Below, in pieces: positions 1 through 10,318 of a DNA stretch of 64,000 bases (positions are counted from its first letter, which is position 1; each line of letters begins with the position of its first letter). The position numbers were made by a program, and so were the translations under genes. The notes beneath the pieces were generated by a model. The model had not been told where the DNA came from, did not search any database, and saw only the letters and a list, made by a program, of their open reading frames with translations. The stretch is taken from NCBI GenBank assembly GCA_963971425.1, contig OZ020523.1, positions 25,029,105 to 25,093,104 of the forward strand, read 5' to 3'. Source of the stretch: Bryoerythrophyllum caledonicum (lineage: Eukaryota; Streptophyta; Bryopsida; Pottiales; Pottiaceae).

Positions 1-1466
1 CCAAATGGGTTTAGACAAATTGAGCAAGTCGTACCGTCGGATACGAAGCTCGAAGGTTGTGGCCACAATAACATGGATTTGCCCCGATGATCGAGGGTGG
101 ATGAAACCTCTTTTTTGAAATCCCATTTATAACGGGACCAATCGATGGTTGTTTGCCCACCAGCGGTTTTCACCATCGCCATTTCATCCATCTTGAAAAG
201 ACCATCTACGAGGGCCCACGATGTCAAACCAAACACCCTCTCCTGGTTGTTTTCGGTATAGTTGTTGTCGATTTTTTGGAATTCCGCCACCAATTGTCTG
301 GACCGATCAGCCGTGAAGACGCATGCCAACTTCCATTGATAGTAATGTTCTACCAACACATCCAAGCGACTTTGTAGTCTTGAATTCTCTTCAAGCGCTT
401 TAGCGAGCTCTTTGCCACCGTCACCCCCCGCACCCTCTTCTTTGTTGACCATAGCTTTGTCTGCGTTGGTAGGGGCCTCATCAAACGACAATGAATGGTC
501 TTGGGTTGACACGTGTACAAGCCCTTATTCCTCCCGTCGTGGATTCCGATCTTTTGTGGTCATTGTACTAGTTTGAAGGACAAGTCGGAGCTCGTCCATA
601 TCACGTCGTTGCTGGTCAATAACAATGTTTTTATCATTGACTTCAACTCTCAACTTGCGAACCTCATCGCGCAATGACAATAGTTCTGTTGTCTTCCCTT
701 CCAATTGGTTCAGCAAGGTTTGGATAGTGGACGCAAAAATAGCACCAGTGGAGGCTTCTAACGTTCGATCAACAATCACGGGGGAATGTAACTGAGCCCC
801 AACTTCATTAACGGTATTGTTAACAACTACGTTAACCGTTTGTTCTGCCCTCCTTCGTTTGGTGCGTGTTTGTGTCCTTGTGATTGGAACGTGGGATCCG
901 TCAGAGTCTGTATCCATGTTTGAGGGATCCGTCTCGTACGTATCGACCGGTTCAGTCTTCGCCATCGATTTGCCCAATCCGCCCTCTGGATACCTCCGTG
1001 TTCTCATTGGAATCAATCCATTCGCCGGAGAAGGAACTCTTATGCTATCTCCCATGGCTTTCAAGGTGCACCAATCCACCCTCTTGCCCAACTTTACCTC
1101 CGCATGGACACCTCGCGCAAGGAAGAGATTTACTTCATTGCATTTGATATAAGGGATGTTGTACAAGATCCGATATACTTCAATGCACCGATTTTTGAAC
1201 GCCTCGCTGGTGCACTTCCATAAATTTGCCTTGTGAAAGCGTCGGTGATAATTGTGTCGCTTCTCCGGGAAAGCCTTGTCGATATGGCACCACTTGATGA
1301 AGTTTGCGCAATCCTCGAAACTCCATGGCTCCGGAACTTCTTCCCAACCTTTAAAAGCCAATTTAACAGGATTCCGAAGCACATGCAACCTCTTCTGCTG
1401 CTTGTTTCCCGATCGTAGTCAACTCTTGTCTCGTTCTTCTTTATTCATTTTTACCGGCGTGGCCAT
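1..1466 (-). pseudogene. RING-H2/coiled-coil protein gene of hAT-1 (copy A, cut by window edge)
   Basis: Translation from ATG at 1464-1466 matches the copy at 51353-53637. A basic N-terminal block is followed by a conserved region (EPWSFEDCANFIKWCHIDK), a KRVDW motif, an acidic stretch, a basic patch and a heptad-like coiled coil around 560-760. The coding strand continues toward the RING domain, whose first Cys pair is cut by the window start. Breaks relative to the sister copy: codon 16 is TGA where the sister has CGA, and a TAA at 525-527 separates the coiled coil from the RING part, as it also does in the sister. A RING-H2 protein would be expected to act as an E3 ubiquitin ligase; that is family knowledge, not shown here. 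The gene is divergent from the kinase gene. Confidence 0.75.
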
Positions 1467-1583
1467 GGATGGGGAAATCTGAATGATATATGTGATGCGA
1501 ATGGATGAAGTCCTCACACGACGCCCACAACCAACTCAATTAAGAGGTGGATGAAGAGGGAGTATGTGAGGCGGGGACAATTA

Positions 1584-1593
1584 GGGGTGTGCA
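1584..1593. other. Empty target site of the MULE (pre-insertion sequence)
   Basis: GGGGTGTGCA occurs once here, between the RING and kinase genes. In copy B its reverse complement TGCACACCCC occurs on both sides of the 13.3-kb MULE (37952-37961 and 51225-51234). Copy A therefore preserves the unoccupied site. Confidence 0.9.
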
Positions 1594-1597
1594 CGAT

Positions 1598-1605
1598 ATT
1601 ATATA
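1598..1605 (-). promoter_or_regulatory. Probable TATA box of the RING gene
   Basis: On the minus strand this reads TATATAAT, about 130 bases upstream of the RING start codon at 1466. The same string is present in copy B at about 37941-37948, but there the MULE lies between it and the RING gene. Confidence 0.45.
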
Positions 1606-1639
1606 GACGATAGACAAAGCACTGGTCTAGGGTCTCCGC

Positions 1640-1760
1640 GGCATGGGCGGGGACGTCTCCGCCCTTGCCCGTATGGGGCGGGGACGTCTCCGCCCCTTAC
1701 CGGGCAGGGGCGGAGACGTCCCCGCCCTGCCCAGGTAGGGCGGGGACGTCTTCGCAAAAA
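1640..1760. repeat. Palindromic GACGTC minisatellite, kinase-RING intergenic cluster
   Basis: Four copies of a GC-rich near-palindrome of the form GGCGGGGACGTCTCCGCC lie between the two divergent genes. Each is centred on GACGTC, an ACGT core of the type that plant bZIP factors bind (family knowledge). The same unit recurs in every intergenic stretch of hAT-1. Confidence 0.8.
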
Positions 1761-1773
1761 GAACCCTACACCA

Positions 1774-1781
1774 TATAAATA
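1774..1781 (+). promoter_or_regulatory. TATA box of kinase gene, copy A
   Basis: TATAAATA follows directly after the GACGTC cluster and lies about 190 bases before the ATG at 1971. The identical box is present before the copy-B kinase gene at 37696-37703. Confidence 0.55.
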
Positions 1782-1970
1782 GGAGAGATTTTGTCCTTAT
1801 TCTCTGCCAAGTCCAAACCCTAGGCCTCACATGTCAGTTCGCTTTGCGGCCTGAAAGTGAGCTTGGTGGGTGATCAAGCTTGGCCCATTTATTGTACCCT
1901 GACTCTTTGCGGTTTTTTTTAAAACCATCAACTTGGAATTTCGACCACGGTAGGGAGTTGACTATCACAT

Positions 1971-3491
1971 ATGGCGGGAGAAGGAAGTAGATCGATGGAG
2001 AAGTGCCCAATATTTATGGACTTGGATGATGTTGATGAGACGGTTCTTCCGTCCACCAACACGGAGTTGACTTCGGGATCATTGAATCCGTCGTCATCGA
2101 GCGGGAAGAGGCGGAAGAAGTCACCAAATCCGGACATGTCCCCGCACGAATACATGGTTAAGTGTAGAGGGATTGTCGTCAAGTTTTACAACCGCCGGAC
2201 GAGAGGGGCGTTGACGAAGAGCTATTTGGCGCACAACGAAGAGGGATACCACAAGTTGACGGTTGACATGCGACACGAATTAATGTCAAACCTTGATAAA
2301 TCTGAGAAATTTAATAATTTCTCAGATTATTGGTTGCATTCGGAGTGGTTGGACACACAAGTGACCGCACTGACCACCAATATCGTTGCGAACTGGTGTT
2401 ACGTCACATGGAAGAAGGAGGATGAGAGCATCTCGAACCTGGAGGAGCGCGCACTAGTGGCGAAGATGAGGATGATCCAGGGCTTCGTTCAACAGTACTC
2501 TTCTTCCCGAAAGAAGAAACTAGCATCTTGGAAAGCGACCATTGAGGAGCAAATTTTGGCTCACTGCGTTGGAGGAACTTTCAAGTGGCTTGAAAGTTGC
2601 GCTAAAGTGATTCCAATGCCAGGGCAGAGCGCGGTGGGTGGCTATGGGGCTGTACGGAAGGTGATGATAACCAAATTGGAAAACATTCCAAGTTGGATTT
2701 ACTTCGCCGGAAAGACTCTGGCCAACACCAACGAGAGGGAGAAGCGCCGAGACATCATCAACGAGGCTGGAGGGTGTCCGGTAGTGCATTCAGGGATCAT
2801 TAGACTTGCGTACATCCACCCGAAAACTATGGAAGGGTACACGCTCTGGTGGAATGGGGGATCTCTCCAGAGTTTTTGGTCCAAGTTTGACTCGAAAGTG
2901 GACGAAGCATTTCCGTTTGAACGGATTGAGATGCATCCGAATACCGGATTGTCGATCCAAGAGCTTCGGTGGGTAAAAACTTACCGCCAAAATCGAGTGA
3001 ACCTCGCGCTATCGTTGCTTGTCATTGTGGGGAAATGCCACGACGCGAATTATATACACAATGACATCTCTCCATCGAATGTTTTGCTCCACTTTGATGA
3101 GTGGAAACCCGATACGGTGTACATCGGAATTTGCGATTGGGGGCTTTCTAGTCGGGTTGTGGAGAATGAGCCATCAAAGTATGGTTATCAATTCAAGGAG
3201 GAGCTTCAACTAGAGAGAGAGCGGCGACGGTTTGTGGCACCAGAACTGTTCTATAATTTTGGACCGCAGGACTCCACCAACTCGCTTGAAGTCATGCAAC
3301 GCTCACACCTCTACTCCAAGGCAGCAGATGCATTTGCGGTGGGTTGGATTTGTGAAAAAAATTGGAAAGAATATTGGGACACTTCGTATTTCACCAGCAA
3401 TAATACGGAGCAATATGTAAACCTGAAGCTAAAATTTGCAGCGTTGCAAAACAACTGCTCGAAGAACGGTCTTCTGTGCCAGATGTTTTAG
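1971..3491 (+). CDS. Protein-kinase-like protein of hAT-1, copy A (506 aa, intact)
   Basis: This is a full-length open frame with no introns visible. Residues 1-60 are low complexity with a basic GKRRKK patch that could be a nuclear localisation signal. Residues 60-215 match nothing I recognise. Residues 220-430 carry the kinase core: a glycine loop (VGGYGAV, 222-228), the ATP-binding lysine (FAGKTL, Lys248), a catalytic loop HNDISPSN (363-370, in place of HRDxKxxN), a metal-binding DWG (389-391, in place of DFG) and APE (423-425). The key Asp, Asn and Lys are all present, so activity is plausible. It differs from copy B (35987-37507) at seven residues. The HND/DWG variants make subfamily placement uncertain. 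It is divergent from the RING gene and is treated as element cargo. Confidence 0.85.
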   Translation: MAGEGSRSMEKCPIFMDLDDVDETVLPSTNTELTSGSLNPSSSSGKRRKKSPNPDMSPHEYMVKCRGIVVKFYNRRTRGALTKSYLAHNEEGYHKLTVDMRHELMSNLDKSEKFNNFSDYWLHSEWLDTQVTALTTNIVANWCYVTWKKEDESISNLEERALVAKMRMIQGFVQQYSSSRKKKLASWKATIEEQILAHCVGGTFKWLESCAKVIPMPGQSAVGGYGAVRKVMITKLENIPSWIYFAGKTLANTNEREKRRDIINEAGGCPVVHSGIIRLAYIHPKTMEGYTLWWNGGSLQSFWSKFDSKVDEAFPFERIEMHPNTGLSIQELRWVKTYRQNRVNLALSLLVIVGKCHDANYIHNDISPSNVLLHFDEWKPDTVYIGICDWGLSSRVVENEPSKYGYQFKEELQLERERRRFVAPELFYNFGPQDSTNSLEVMQRSHLYSKAADAFAVGWICEKNWKEYWDTSYFTSNNTEQYVNLKLKFAALQNNCSKNGLLCQMF

Positions 3492-3960
3492 ATACATTAA
3501 TGAAACCCCCCCACAACTGGACTATGCCTGTATGTTGTTACCGACAATAGTTTTTTGTTAATTAGCTGCATTAGTTTCGCATGTGGTGGTTAAATAGGCA
3601 ATACGGCATCTTCGTAGAAGAATATGTGTACTTGGCAATTGCCATATGTTATATTTTAATCAATATTGGATACGTCCAAATCTTAAATTCTAGATCCGAG
3701 ATTTTCATTTGTTCAAGCACAAATAATTATTGATACACTATTGATACACTAAATGTGCACAAGTGAAAGAAATAAATTTATTATTTCTACAAAAATTGAT
3801 ACATAGTGTAGTAAATGGCATTTAGTGTCCGGTTATGTCACTACACTAAGTGCCTCATTTGCAATTGGTATATGGGTTCACATTTAGTGTATACTATAGT
3901 AAACATAAATTTTAGTTTACCAACATAGTGTCAATAGTTAAACACTATTAACTAACTCAC
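3492..3960. other. AT-rich 3' flank of kinase gene; no gene seen
   Basis: The region has no supported coding sequence. It contains several short repeats of a 'cacta/tagtg' kind around 3735-3930 (for example TACACTAAATGTG). It is matched in inverted order at 35516-35985. Confidence 0.6.
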
Positions 3961-4110
3961 GAAGGGGCGGAGACGTCCCTGCCTCTGCACTTGTAGAGGC
4001 GGAGACGTCCCTGCTCGATACGGGCAGGGTCCGAGACGTCCCCGCCCCCACATGGGCAGGGGCGGAGACGTCTCTGTCCTGCCTGTATGGGGCGGGGACG
4101 TCTCCGCCCC
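3961..4110. repeat. Palindromic GACGTC minisatellite, 3' cluster
   Basis: There are five copies of the GCGGAGACGTCCCCGC-type unit between the kinase 3' flank and the element end. It is the counterpart of 35390-35515 in copy B. Confidence 0.8.
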
Positions 4111-4204
4111 ACCTCCCTCTTGCCATTAGTCCCCGATCCTACTCAAACATGACCCTCTCCTACGTGGCAGCTATGTGGTGCCAACATGGCTGCCACGTCG
4201 CCTG

Positions 4205-4306
4205 TTTTTTACCTAGCGGGTAAGTACACCCTCAGTTGACTTACCCGGACGGGCGAGAGCTCTACCGGACGGGCGTACCAGACGTCCGTCGAGTATGACA
4301 ACCCTG
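4205..4306. repeat. hAT-1 right terminus with subterminal repeats
   Basis: The terminal inverted repeat TATGACAACCCTG (4294-4306) is preceded by repeated GGACGGGCG and GACGTCCG blocks. Short subterminal repeats of this kind are where hAT transposases usually bind (family knowledge). Confidence 0.75.
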
Positions 4307-4311
4307 CATTA

Positions 4312-5521
4312 GGAGCTGTGCTTTCGCAGATGGGCGTAGACGAGAAGCTTCACCCAGTCGCGTTCTATTCGAGGAAGTTATCTACTGCTGAGATCAACTA
4401 TGAGATCCACGACAAAGAACTCCTTGCTATAGTGGATTCCTTCCAAGTTTGGCGTCACTTTCTCGAGGGCGCAGCATATCCAGTGACTGTATATACGGAT
4501 CCTAAGAATTTGGAGTACTTCATGTCAGCCCGAATTTTGAATCGTCGTCAGGCTCGATGGAATATGTCGCTATCACGATTCGACTTTATTATCACTTACC
4601 AGCCTGGGAAGCAGCAAGGAGTTCCTGATGCAATATCAAGGAGATCGTACCTCGCGCAAAAGGCTGGAGAAGCAGCGTTTGATAAACAGTGTATGACATT
4701 GTTGTAATCCGAACAATTTAGAATTTGCGCTGCTATCGTACCTATCGATGCCGACTTCCTCAACCAGGTACGAGCTGCGACCATTGAAGATTCTATAGCA
4801 CTTGACATCAAGAAGCGTGACAATAATGACAAGTTCAAGGAGGAGGGAGATCTTTTGTATTTTGAAGAGCGGTTGTATATACCAGAAGGACCAACACGAC
4901 TTCGAGTGCTGCAATCTTGTCATGATTTTCCAGCTGCGGGACATTTTGGATTCAATAAGACCTTGGAGCTCATTTCGCGAGATTTTTGGTGGCCCCAAAT
5001 GTGGAAGGATGTGGAGGAGTTTGTCCTCTCTTGTGATGTTTGTTCAAGATCCAAGACCCCTCGGCATCGCCCGTATGGACTTCTGCAGCCATTGCTTATT
5101 CCGCGCCAACCATGGTCTTCAATTTCTATGGACTTCATCACGGACCTACCGCTATCGAATTCATTTGACAGCATCTTTGTTGTGGTGGATCGCCTTACAA
5201 AGATGGCGCATTTTGTTCCTTGCAAGAAGACATTGTCAAGTGAAGACACAACAAGGCTCTTTCTTGATAACGTATATCGTTATCATGGCTTACCAGATGA
5301 TATCATGTCAGATCGAAGAACTCAGTTCGTATCCAAGTTTGGAGATCTCTCTTTGAGATATTGAAGGTGGATATCAAGCTTTCTTCAGCTTTTCATCCCC
5401 AAACAGACGGTCAGACGGAACGGGTGAATCAAGTCTTGGAGCAAAATTTACGATGCAGCATCAACTATCAACAAATGATTGGACTGAATATCTACCGCTT
5501 GCCGAGTTAGCGTACAACAAC
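4312..5521 (+). pseudogene. gypsy-1 RNase H and integrase (fragment)
   Basis: Residues translated from 4312 give the end of RT and RNase H (LGAVLSQMG, then [10 protein letters not shown] and [14 protein letters not shown]). They continue through one TAA near 4706 into the integrase HHCC zinc region (H..H about 4920-4950, CDVC about 5035) and the DDE core (SMDFITDLP, VVVDRLTKMAHF). A frameshift near 5338 moves the frame, after which the core continues (HPQTDGQTERVNQ) up to LAELAYNN, where the next element is inserted. The product would have been the retrotransposon polyprotein, with reverse transcription and integration roles. Confidence 0.9.
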
Positions 5522-8500
5522 TGTCGTAGTTTCTAGAGTCAGTATTCCTCGGGAATGCACTCAATCATCACTAAGTACTTCCAAAGTAAACCACTCCGGT
5601 TTCGTTCCCACAGAGATCTTTTAATCCTTTCAGACTATCAAAAGAAAACAACTACCCTTTCAATCCTTTAGGCTAGACATTCTATTCCGTAACATATCCG
5701 GATCCTTGTGGATTCCGGAATTCATAGAGAGCTTGCCGGAACTAGTTTCCGGAAGATATATATACAGTAGTTTTGGAAATGATTTCCGGTAATCTGGAAG
5801 GTAGTTTGATATAACTCTGTTCCTCCTCAGAGCGTCTTCCAGAAGGCTTAAACGAGTGACTAAAAGGCCACTGATCCTATTTTGTATAAGTGGCCGGATT
5901 TTCCACTGCCTTGTGACCTAAAGTGGCTAGACACCCTGGCACTGCCCCGGAGTTTATAGTGACCGGACAATCACTCTCTCTACTCTACTAACCGGTGATT
6001 GGGTGTTGCAACTGGACTTAAACTCTCACGACATCCGGAAGGCCTTCCGGACACGGTCACACAGAGATAAGTCCGGACTTACAACGGCGTTCCGGTAGCA
6101 CTTTCGTAGCCCTCCGGAGAAAGTGATATAGTTTACTAGGGAGGACTCCTTCTAGACTCACATAGCAGGCTTTTGTCCTATCGTGGGGGTAAACTCCGGC
6201 TTTTGATCGGAGTCTGGGTTCACAAGGATTCCTCCGTGCCCTAGAGACTACCAGGAACACCTCTGCAATATATCTCCTCCCCTCCTAGCTTCTTCCGAAC
6301 CCTAAAGGTGACCATGATCACCTCTGCAATCCCCTCCAGCTCTTCCGGGCGCTCCCCTGCTAGAAATCCCAACTAGCTCACTCCTAAGTACAAACAAATA
6401 TCCCTCTCTTCAAAGTAACTTTCACAACAAGTACTACAACAACGGACCTTATACCTTACAAAGAAAACAACTCTCGTTACAAGAACTAGGTAGCAAATCT
6501 AGTAATAGCTTCGAAATATATACAACGTGAAGGGAAAACAAGGCCACGAGTTTTCCAAAACTTATCTACTAAGTACTACAACTATTCTCAATCTTAGGCT
6601 AATCTGATCTACAAAAAATCCGGAGGATCTTATCCCTGAAGGCAAGGATCTTATCCCTAAAAATCCGGAAAAGAGAATCTCAGATCCTATTTTCCCGGGT
6701 CCAGATTCCGGACATCCGAAAAATACGCTAAAGTCCGGAGGTTTACAAAAAGGTCTTAGCTTCCAGATTAAGTAGCCGGGTGCAACTGTGAGCTCCAACG
6801 TTAATTGCTACCTAATTTTGATCACTAAGTTGCTCCTACTTCTAAATCTAAACCTATCTAAAGGGGTGATCCAACGCTCTTGAATCGAGGACTGGTACGC
6901 CTCGTGGAAGCCTCCGCCTTGGACTTGCCGGCCCTCCTCCGCTGGGACGTAGTAGCTGCCGGAATCTCCTGTGATCCGGCTCCGGAAGCTGGCACTGGTG
7001 GTGCCGCCGGTGGAATTGGATCGGTGGTGGTATCCACCACAATGGTCTCTGGAGCTTCAGAGAAGCCCTGGAACTAGGCTCTGGAACTAGGAGGATCCGT
7101 CGCTAAGCGCTTAGCAAGCGGGGGAGTTGACTTCCGGTGGCTTGATGAAGGAGGAGTAGGTGCAGGCTGGATGGGAGAAGGGGTTTCGTCCGGACTCACC
7201 TCCGGTAGTAAATCCGTCCAGTGCTTTTTGGTAACGGCGTTCGGATTACTGGGAGGGCTGCAACTTACGTGTGTAGTAGGCTCCGGCTGAGTCATGATCC
7301 CCTTCTGCTTTCCAACAGCCTTCGGATGCACGCTCGATGGTCCGGCTTCATTCGGGGATGTCCGGATTCGGACCGGAAGCGCGAGGTCCTCCGGTGTTTG
7401 AGTGCTCCGGTTCTCCGGTCCTTCGTGGTCATGTTGGCCACCAGCTCTTGCATCCGGCTCCATGTCTTCTCCATCTTCCTGCCGTGGTCGTGGAGAAATC
7501 ATATAATTTGGACCCGGTTTATCTTGTCCTCTTTCTCCAGTTGACCTATGAAGAGGAGACTCCAGTTGACCGTGACAACCGGAAATGCAAGTGCTACTCT
7601 TACCTTTGTCAAGGCGTGGGCGGAAGCGTTTGCTCAGTCTTCGGCTTCCTTCAATTTCTTCCGTGATTCTGTCAGCGCCGTAAACGATTCGTCGCACTTG
7701 GCAGCAAACTGATCGCGACACCGGATGGTAGCAGCCTGCTGATCCTCCAAGGCTCAAAGTCGGAGCCTGTTCTTCTGCAGTTCATGGATTGCTGTCGGTA
7801 TGTCCACGAACTTCTTCACCTCCAGCTCCTGCTGAATGCCGTCAAGAATCTGACTGTATCGTGCCTCGGATTGGCATACGATGGCCGCTCGCCAACCCGC
7901 ATGTTGGATGAGCTCTAGCACGTCGGGTCCGACGAGTTTCGGTGGCTCCGCCGGAGGAATGCGACCTTCACGTGGAGCTTGTCTAGGGTCTTCCTGAGGT
8001 TGACCACCTGTGGGTTGAATCGACAAAGAGGGTCCGGGCGTTGCCTCCCTCTATAGAGATCGGCTCCTCTTCCGGTATTGGAGAACCGCCTCGGGTACTG
8101 AAACTTCATCGACCTCCATACCTTTGTTGTTGGACGCTGGTTCTGGACCGCCGTAGTTCTGGATGCTCAGCAGCAACTCGTACGCGTCTTGTTCGTCCGG
8201 TATAAGCACGTCGTGTTGTGCGTAGAGATGGGTAAGGTAGGGTGCCGGCCCTCTTCAACTTTTGGAGCCCTCTTACCATCGAGTTTATCATCTCGCTCAT
8301 AAGCAAGGCCCAATCTACACTGAACTTTTCCCTCATCAACCCTAGAATGGTGGTGGCCCATTTAAACACCACCCGTTTAGGTTTTTCCTAGTGGAAGATG
8401 GGATTCAGGAACCTTACCACAATCTGCGCGTCTTGATGCCGGAGATCATCGGTGCTGTAGCCTTCCTTGGGGTCGGCTTGCTTTGTGAACTTGTCTCCGA

Positions 8501-9368
8501 GGATGTCGTCGTTTTGGTCCGCTGTCTTCACGGTTCCGTTGCCGAAGGAGTAGGTACGTTGCCATTTCGGTACACCCCAAGTTTCGGGGTGAGCTCGGAT
8601 GGTGCCGTCGTACTGGTTGTCCGGTGCACCGAGTAGCTCCACCACAAGTTTCACTTCCTTCGTGCCCCATGCAACGTCGAGCAACCCGCGGCAGTCCATG
8701 TTGGTGAGATAATGTTCGAGGACGGCCCGCTCCTCCGGCTCAGTCGGTATGATCGTAACCACCCGTTGTACCGCCGGCTGGGTAGTCGTACCTCGAGTAG
8801 CCCGAGTTGTTTCTCCTTCCGCCATATCTATAGTAATCCCTCACAATCTCTCCGGTACCACCTGCACGCACTGACCTCACAAAACACCCTCACTACCGGA
8901 AACACTTCCGGTCTAACGAATCAGGAAGGTAAGAAGCAAGGGAGAAAGAAAGAAAGCAAGCCAAGAAGTGTGGGAAGCCAAAATTAGCTTCTTGCTCTTA
9001 TACTTTCGGCGGTGTACGGATGGCCGTTACGATCATGATGGCAGTTCCGGATCCAGACCGTTTCCGGTTCCGGGTGTCTTCCGGCTCCGATTTCTTCCGG
9101 TTCCGAAGATTTCAAGAAGGTTCCGTCTGGTTCCAGGTATTTCCGGAAGGTTCCGGTTGTGAAGACTACTACCGGATCCGGGCCTTTCGGATTTATAGCA
9201 TTCCATAAGAGCATTTAAGAATCTTGTGTACCCCTTATTTGTTTTATTTGTTATTTCTCTTTGCTATGGTTTAAACCTACCTTTCTAACATTCTAATACT
9301 AAATTTTATTTTATTTTTGCCGGATTTTTACGTTAACTTCCGGATCCTTGTGGGAACGGATTTCCACA
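5522..9368 (-). mobile_element. gag-only TG...CA element inserted in gypsy-1
   Basis: It starts TGTCGTAG and ends TTCCACA, flanked by ACAAC at 5517-5521 and 9369-9373. Removing it restores the gypsy-1 integrase frame (AYNN joined to TLHAS). The TG...CA ends and 5-bp duplication fit an LTR-type integration, but I could not match two LTRs. The only shared string I found is CGGATCCTTGTGG at about 5700 and 9343. Base composition is distinctive, with very many CCGGA/TCCGG strings. The coding content is gag-like only, so it is probably non-autonomous. 5522-6857 holds no gene I can support. Confidence 0.7.
6858..8825 (-). pseudogene. gag-like 'plant transposon protein', broken
   Basis: The start is ATG at 8823-8825 (MAEGETTRATRG). 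The first ~150 residues, then a helix-rich block (FKWATTILGLMREKFSVDW), resemble the gag-like protein of plant non-autonomous retroelements; I recognise the style but cannot name a family. A coiled, Gln/Glu-rich middle and a long Pro/Ser/Thr-rich tail ending in a basic patch follow. In-frame stops near 8388 (TAG), 8050 (TAG) and 7754 (TGA), and a frameshift near 7540, break it. No protease, RT or integrase is present in this element. Confidence 0.5.
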
Positions 9369-9373
9369 ACAAC

Positions 9374-9641
9374 ACCCTTCATGCTTCGACTCAAAAAACG
9401 CCATGCTTCTCCAACTATGGGTATCATCCAAAGCTCGATTTATTCAGTCCGTCAACAAATAACAATCCAACAGTTGAAGGATTTGTGAAGCAATTGTCTG
9501 ATCTCCAGGCAACACTGAAGCTTCAATTTCAAACCGCCCAAGAAGCTTACAAGACGTCCGCGGATAAATTTCAGAATCAAGCGCCTACTTTCAAGATTGG
9601 AGATAAAGTATGGCTTCTTTGACGGAATATCAAGACCAAAC
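9374..9641 (+). pseudogene. gypsy-1 integrase C-terminal fragment
   Basis: The frame resumes with TLHASTQKTPCFSNYGYHPK, the conserved end of the chromovirus integrase core. It runs to GDKVWLL and a TGA, then is cut by the DNMT-bearing element. The frame picks up again at 19107 with the GPF/Y-like region. Confidence 0.85.
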
Positions 9642-9750
9642 TATCGTGTAATGAAAGATCGATAACCACAACAAATCGAGAGTCCTAACCAACATCAAAT
9701 AAACGAAAAACATACACTAAAACAAGTATACCTGTATACGTAATACATCC

Positions 9751-10114
9751 TCAAGGAATGTGTTGCATGTCACAAGAGTAGTCAAGCATCACGCACACCA
9801 CAATGGGTGAATCAACGAGTGTGAAGTACAAATAGAAAGCATGAGACTTTACTAATGGCTTAAACCGCCACTTACAAGCAACTCTCAAACACTACTCTCC
9901 ACTCTCACTCACAAAGCTTGACTTGACAAAGACGTCAAGTCAAGGACAAGTGCAGCACTATACGCACACACGCGGAACCCTAAATGGATGAAAATCATCC
10001 ACGGATGAAAGCGGTGCGCCTCCATTCGTCCCTAAACACACGTAGATTAATAACAAACTAATCTACGCTAAAATCTACGATACAGAGAGGCCCTCGATGC
10101 CATGTCCCGTGACA
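9751..10114 (-). repeat. DNMT-gypsy 3' LTR
   Basis: It is matched almost base for base by 18738-19102. A ~110-base sequence beginning CTATCGTGTAA occurs on both sides of it (9641-9755 and 10114-10225) but not beside the other LTR, so the exact LTR outer edge on this side is unclear. Confidence 0.75.
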
Positions 10115-10257
10115 GCTATCGTGTAAAGAAAGATCGATAACCACAACAAATCGAGAGTCCTAACCAACATCAAATAAACGAAAAACACACACCTAAAAAA
10201 GTATACGAAATACACCCTCAAGTGCCCCCCCCTAGCGGATAAAGAGACCCTCTATTT

Positions 10258-10308
10258 GTTGTTTGATCCTAGCGGATAAAGAGACCCTATTAGCTAGGAT
10301 CAAACAAC
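10258..10308. repeat. Perfect 16-bp hairpin downstream of the polyprotein stop
   Basis: GTTGTTTGATCCTAGC (10258-10273) is the exact reverse complement of 10293-10308, with a 19-base loop. It lies just after the end of the PHD-containing frame, between it and the 3' LTR. AGCGGATAAAGAGACCCT occurs twice here (about 10234 and 10272). Confidence 0.7.
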
Positions 10309-10318
10309 ACTAATAAGA

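Larger units (their letters stand above)
1..4306. mobile_element. hAT-1 element, copy A (right part only)
   Basis: The segment is an inverted near-copy of 35194-37961 joined to 51225-52830. It ends at 4306 with TATGACAACCCTG, which is the reverse complement of the CAGGGTTGTCATA that starts copy B at 35194. The base after 4306 resumes a gypsy RNase H reading frame, so the element was inserted in gypsy-1. The eight flanking bases are CATTAGGA; the matching left duplication lies outside the window. It holds a RING gene (minus) and a kinase gene (plus) divergently arranged. Its transposase half must lie left of base 1. Unlike copy B it has no MULE between the two genes. Confidence 0.85.

Noticed and set aside
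1640-4110. Regularly spaced palindromes as a CRISPR-like array
   Set aside because: Spacing is irregular, units are imperfect, there are no cas genes, and the context is a eukaryotic transposon.
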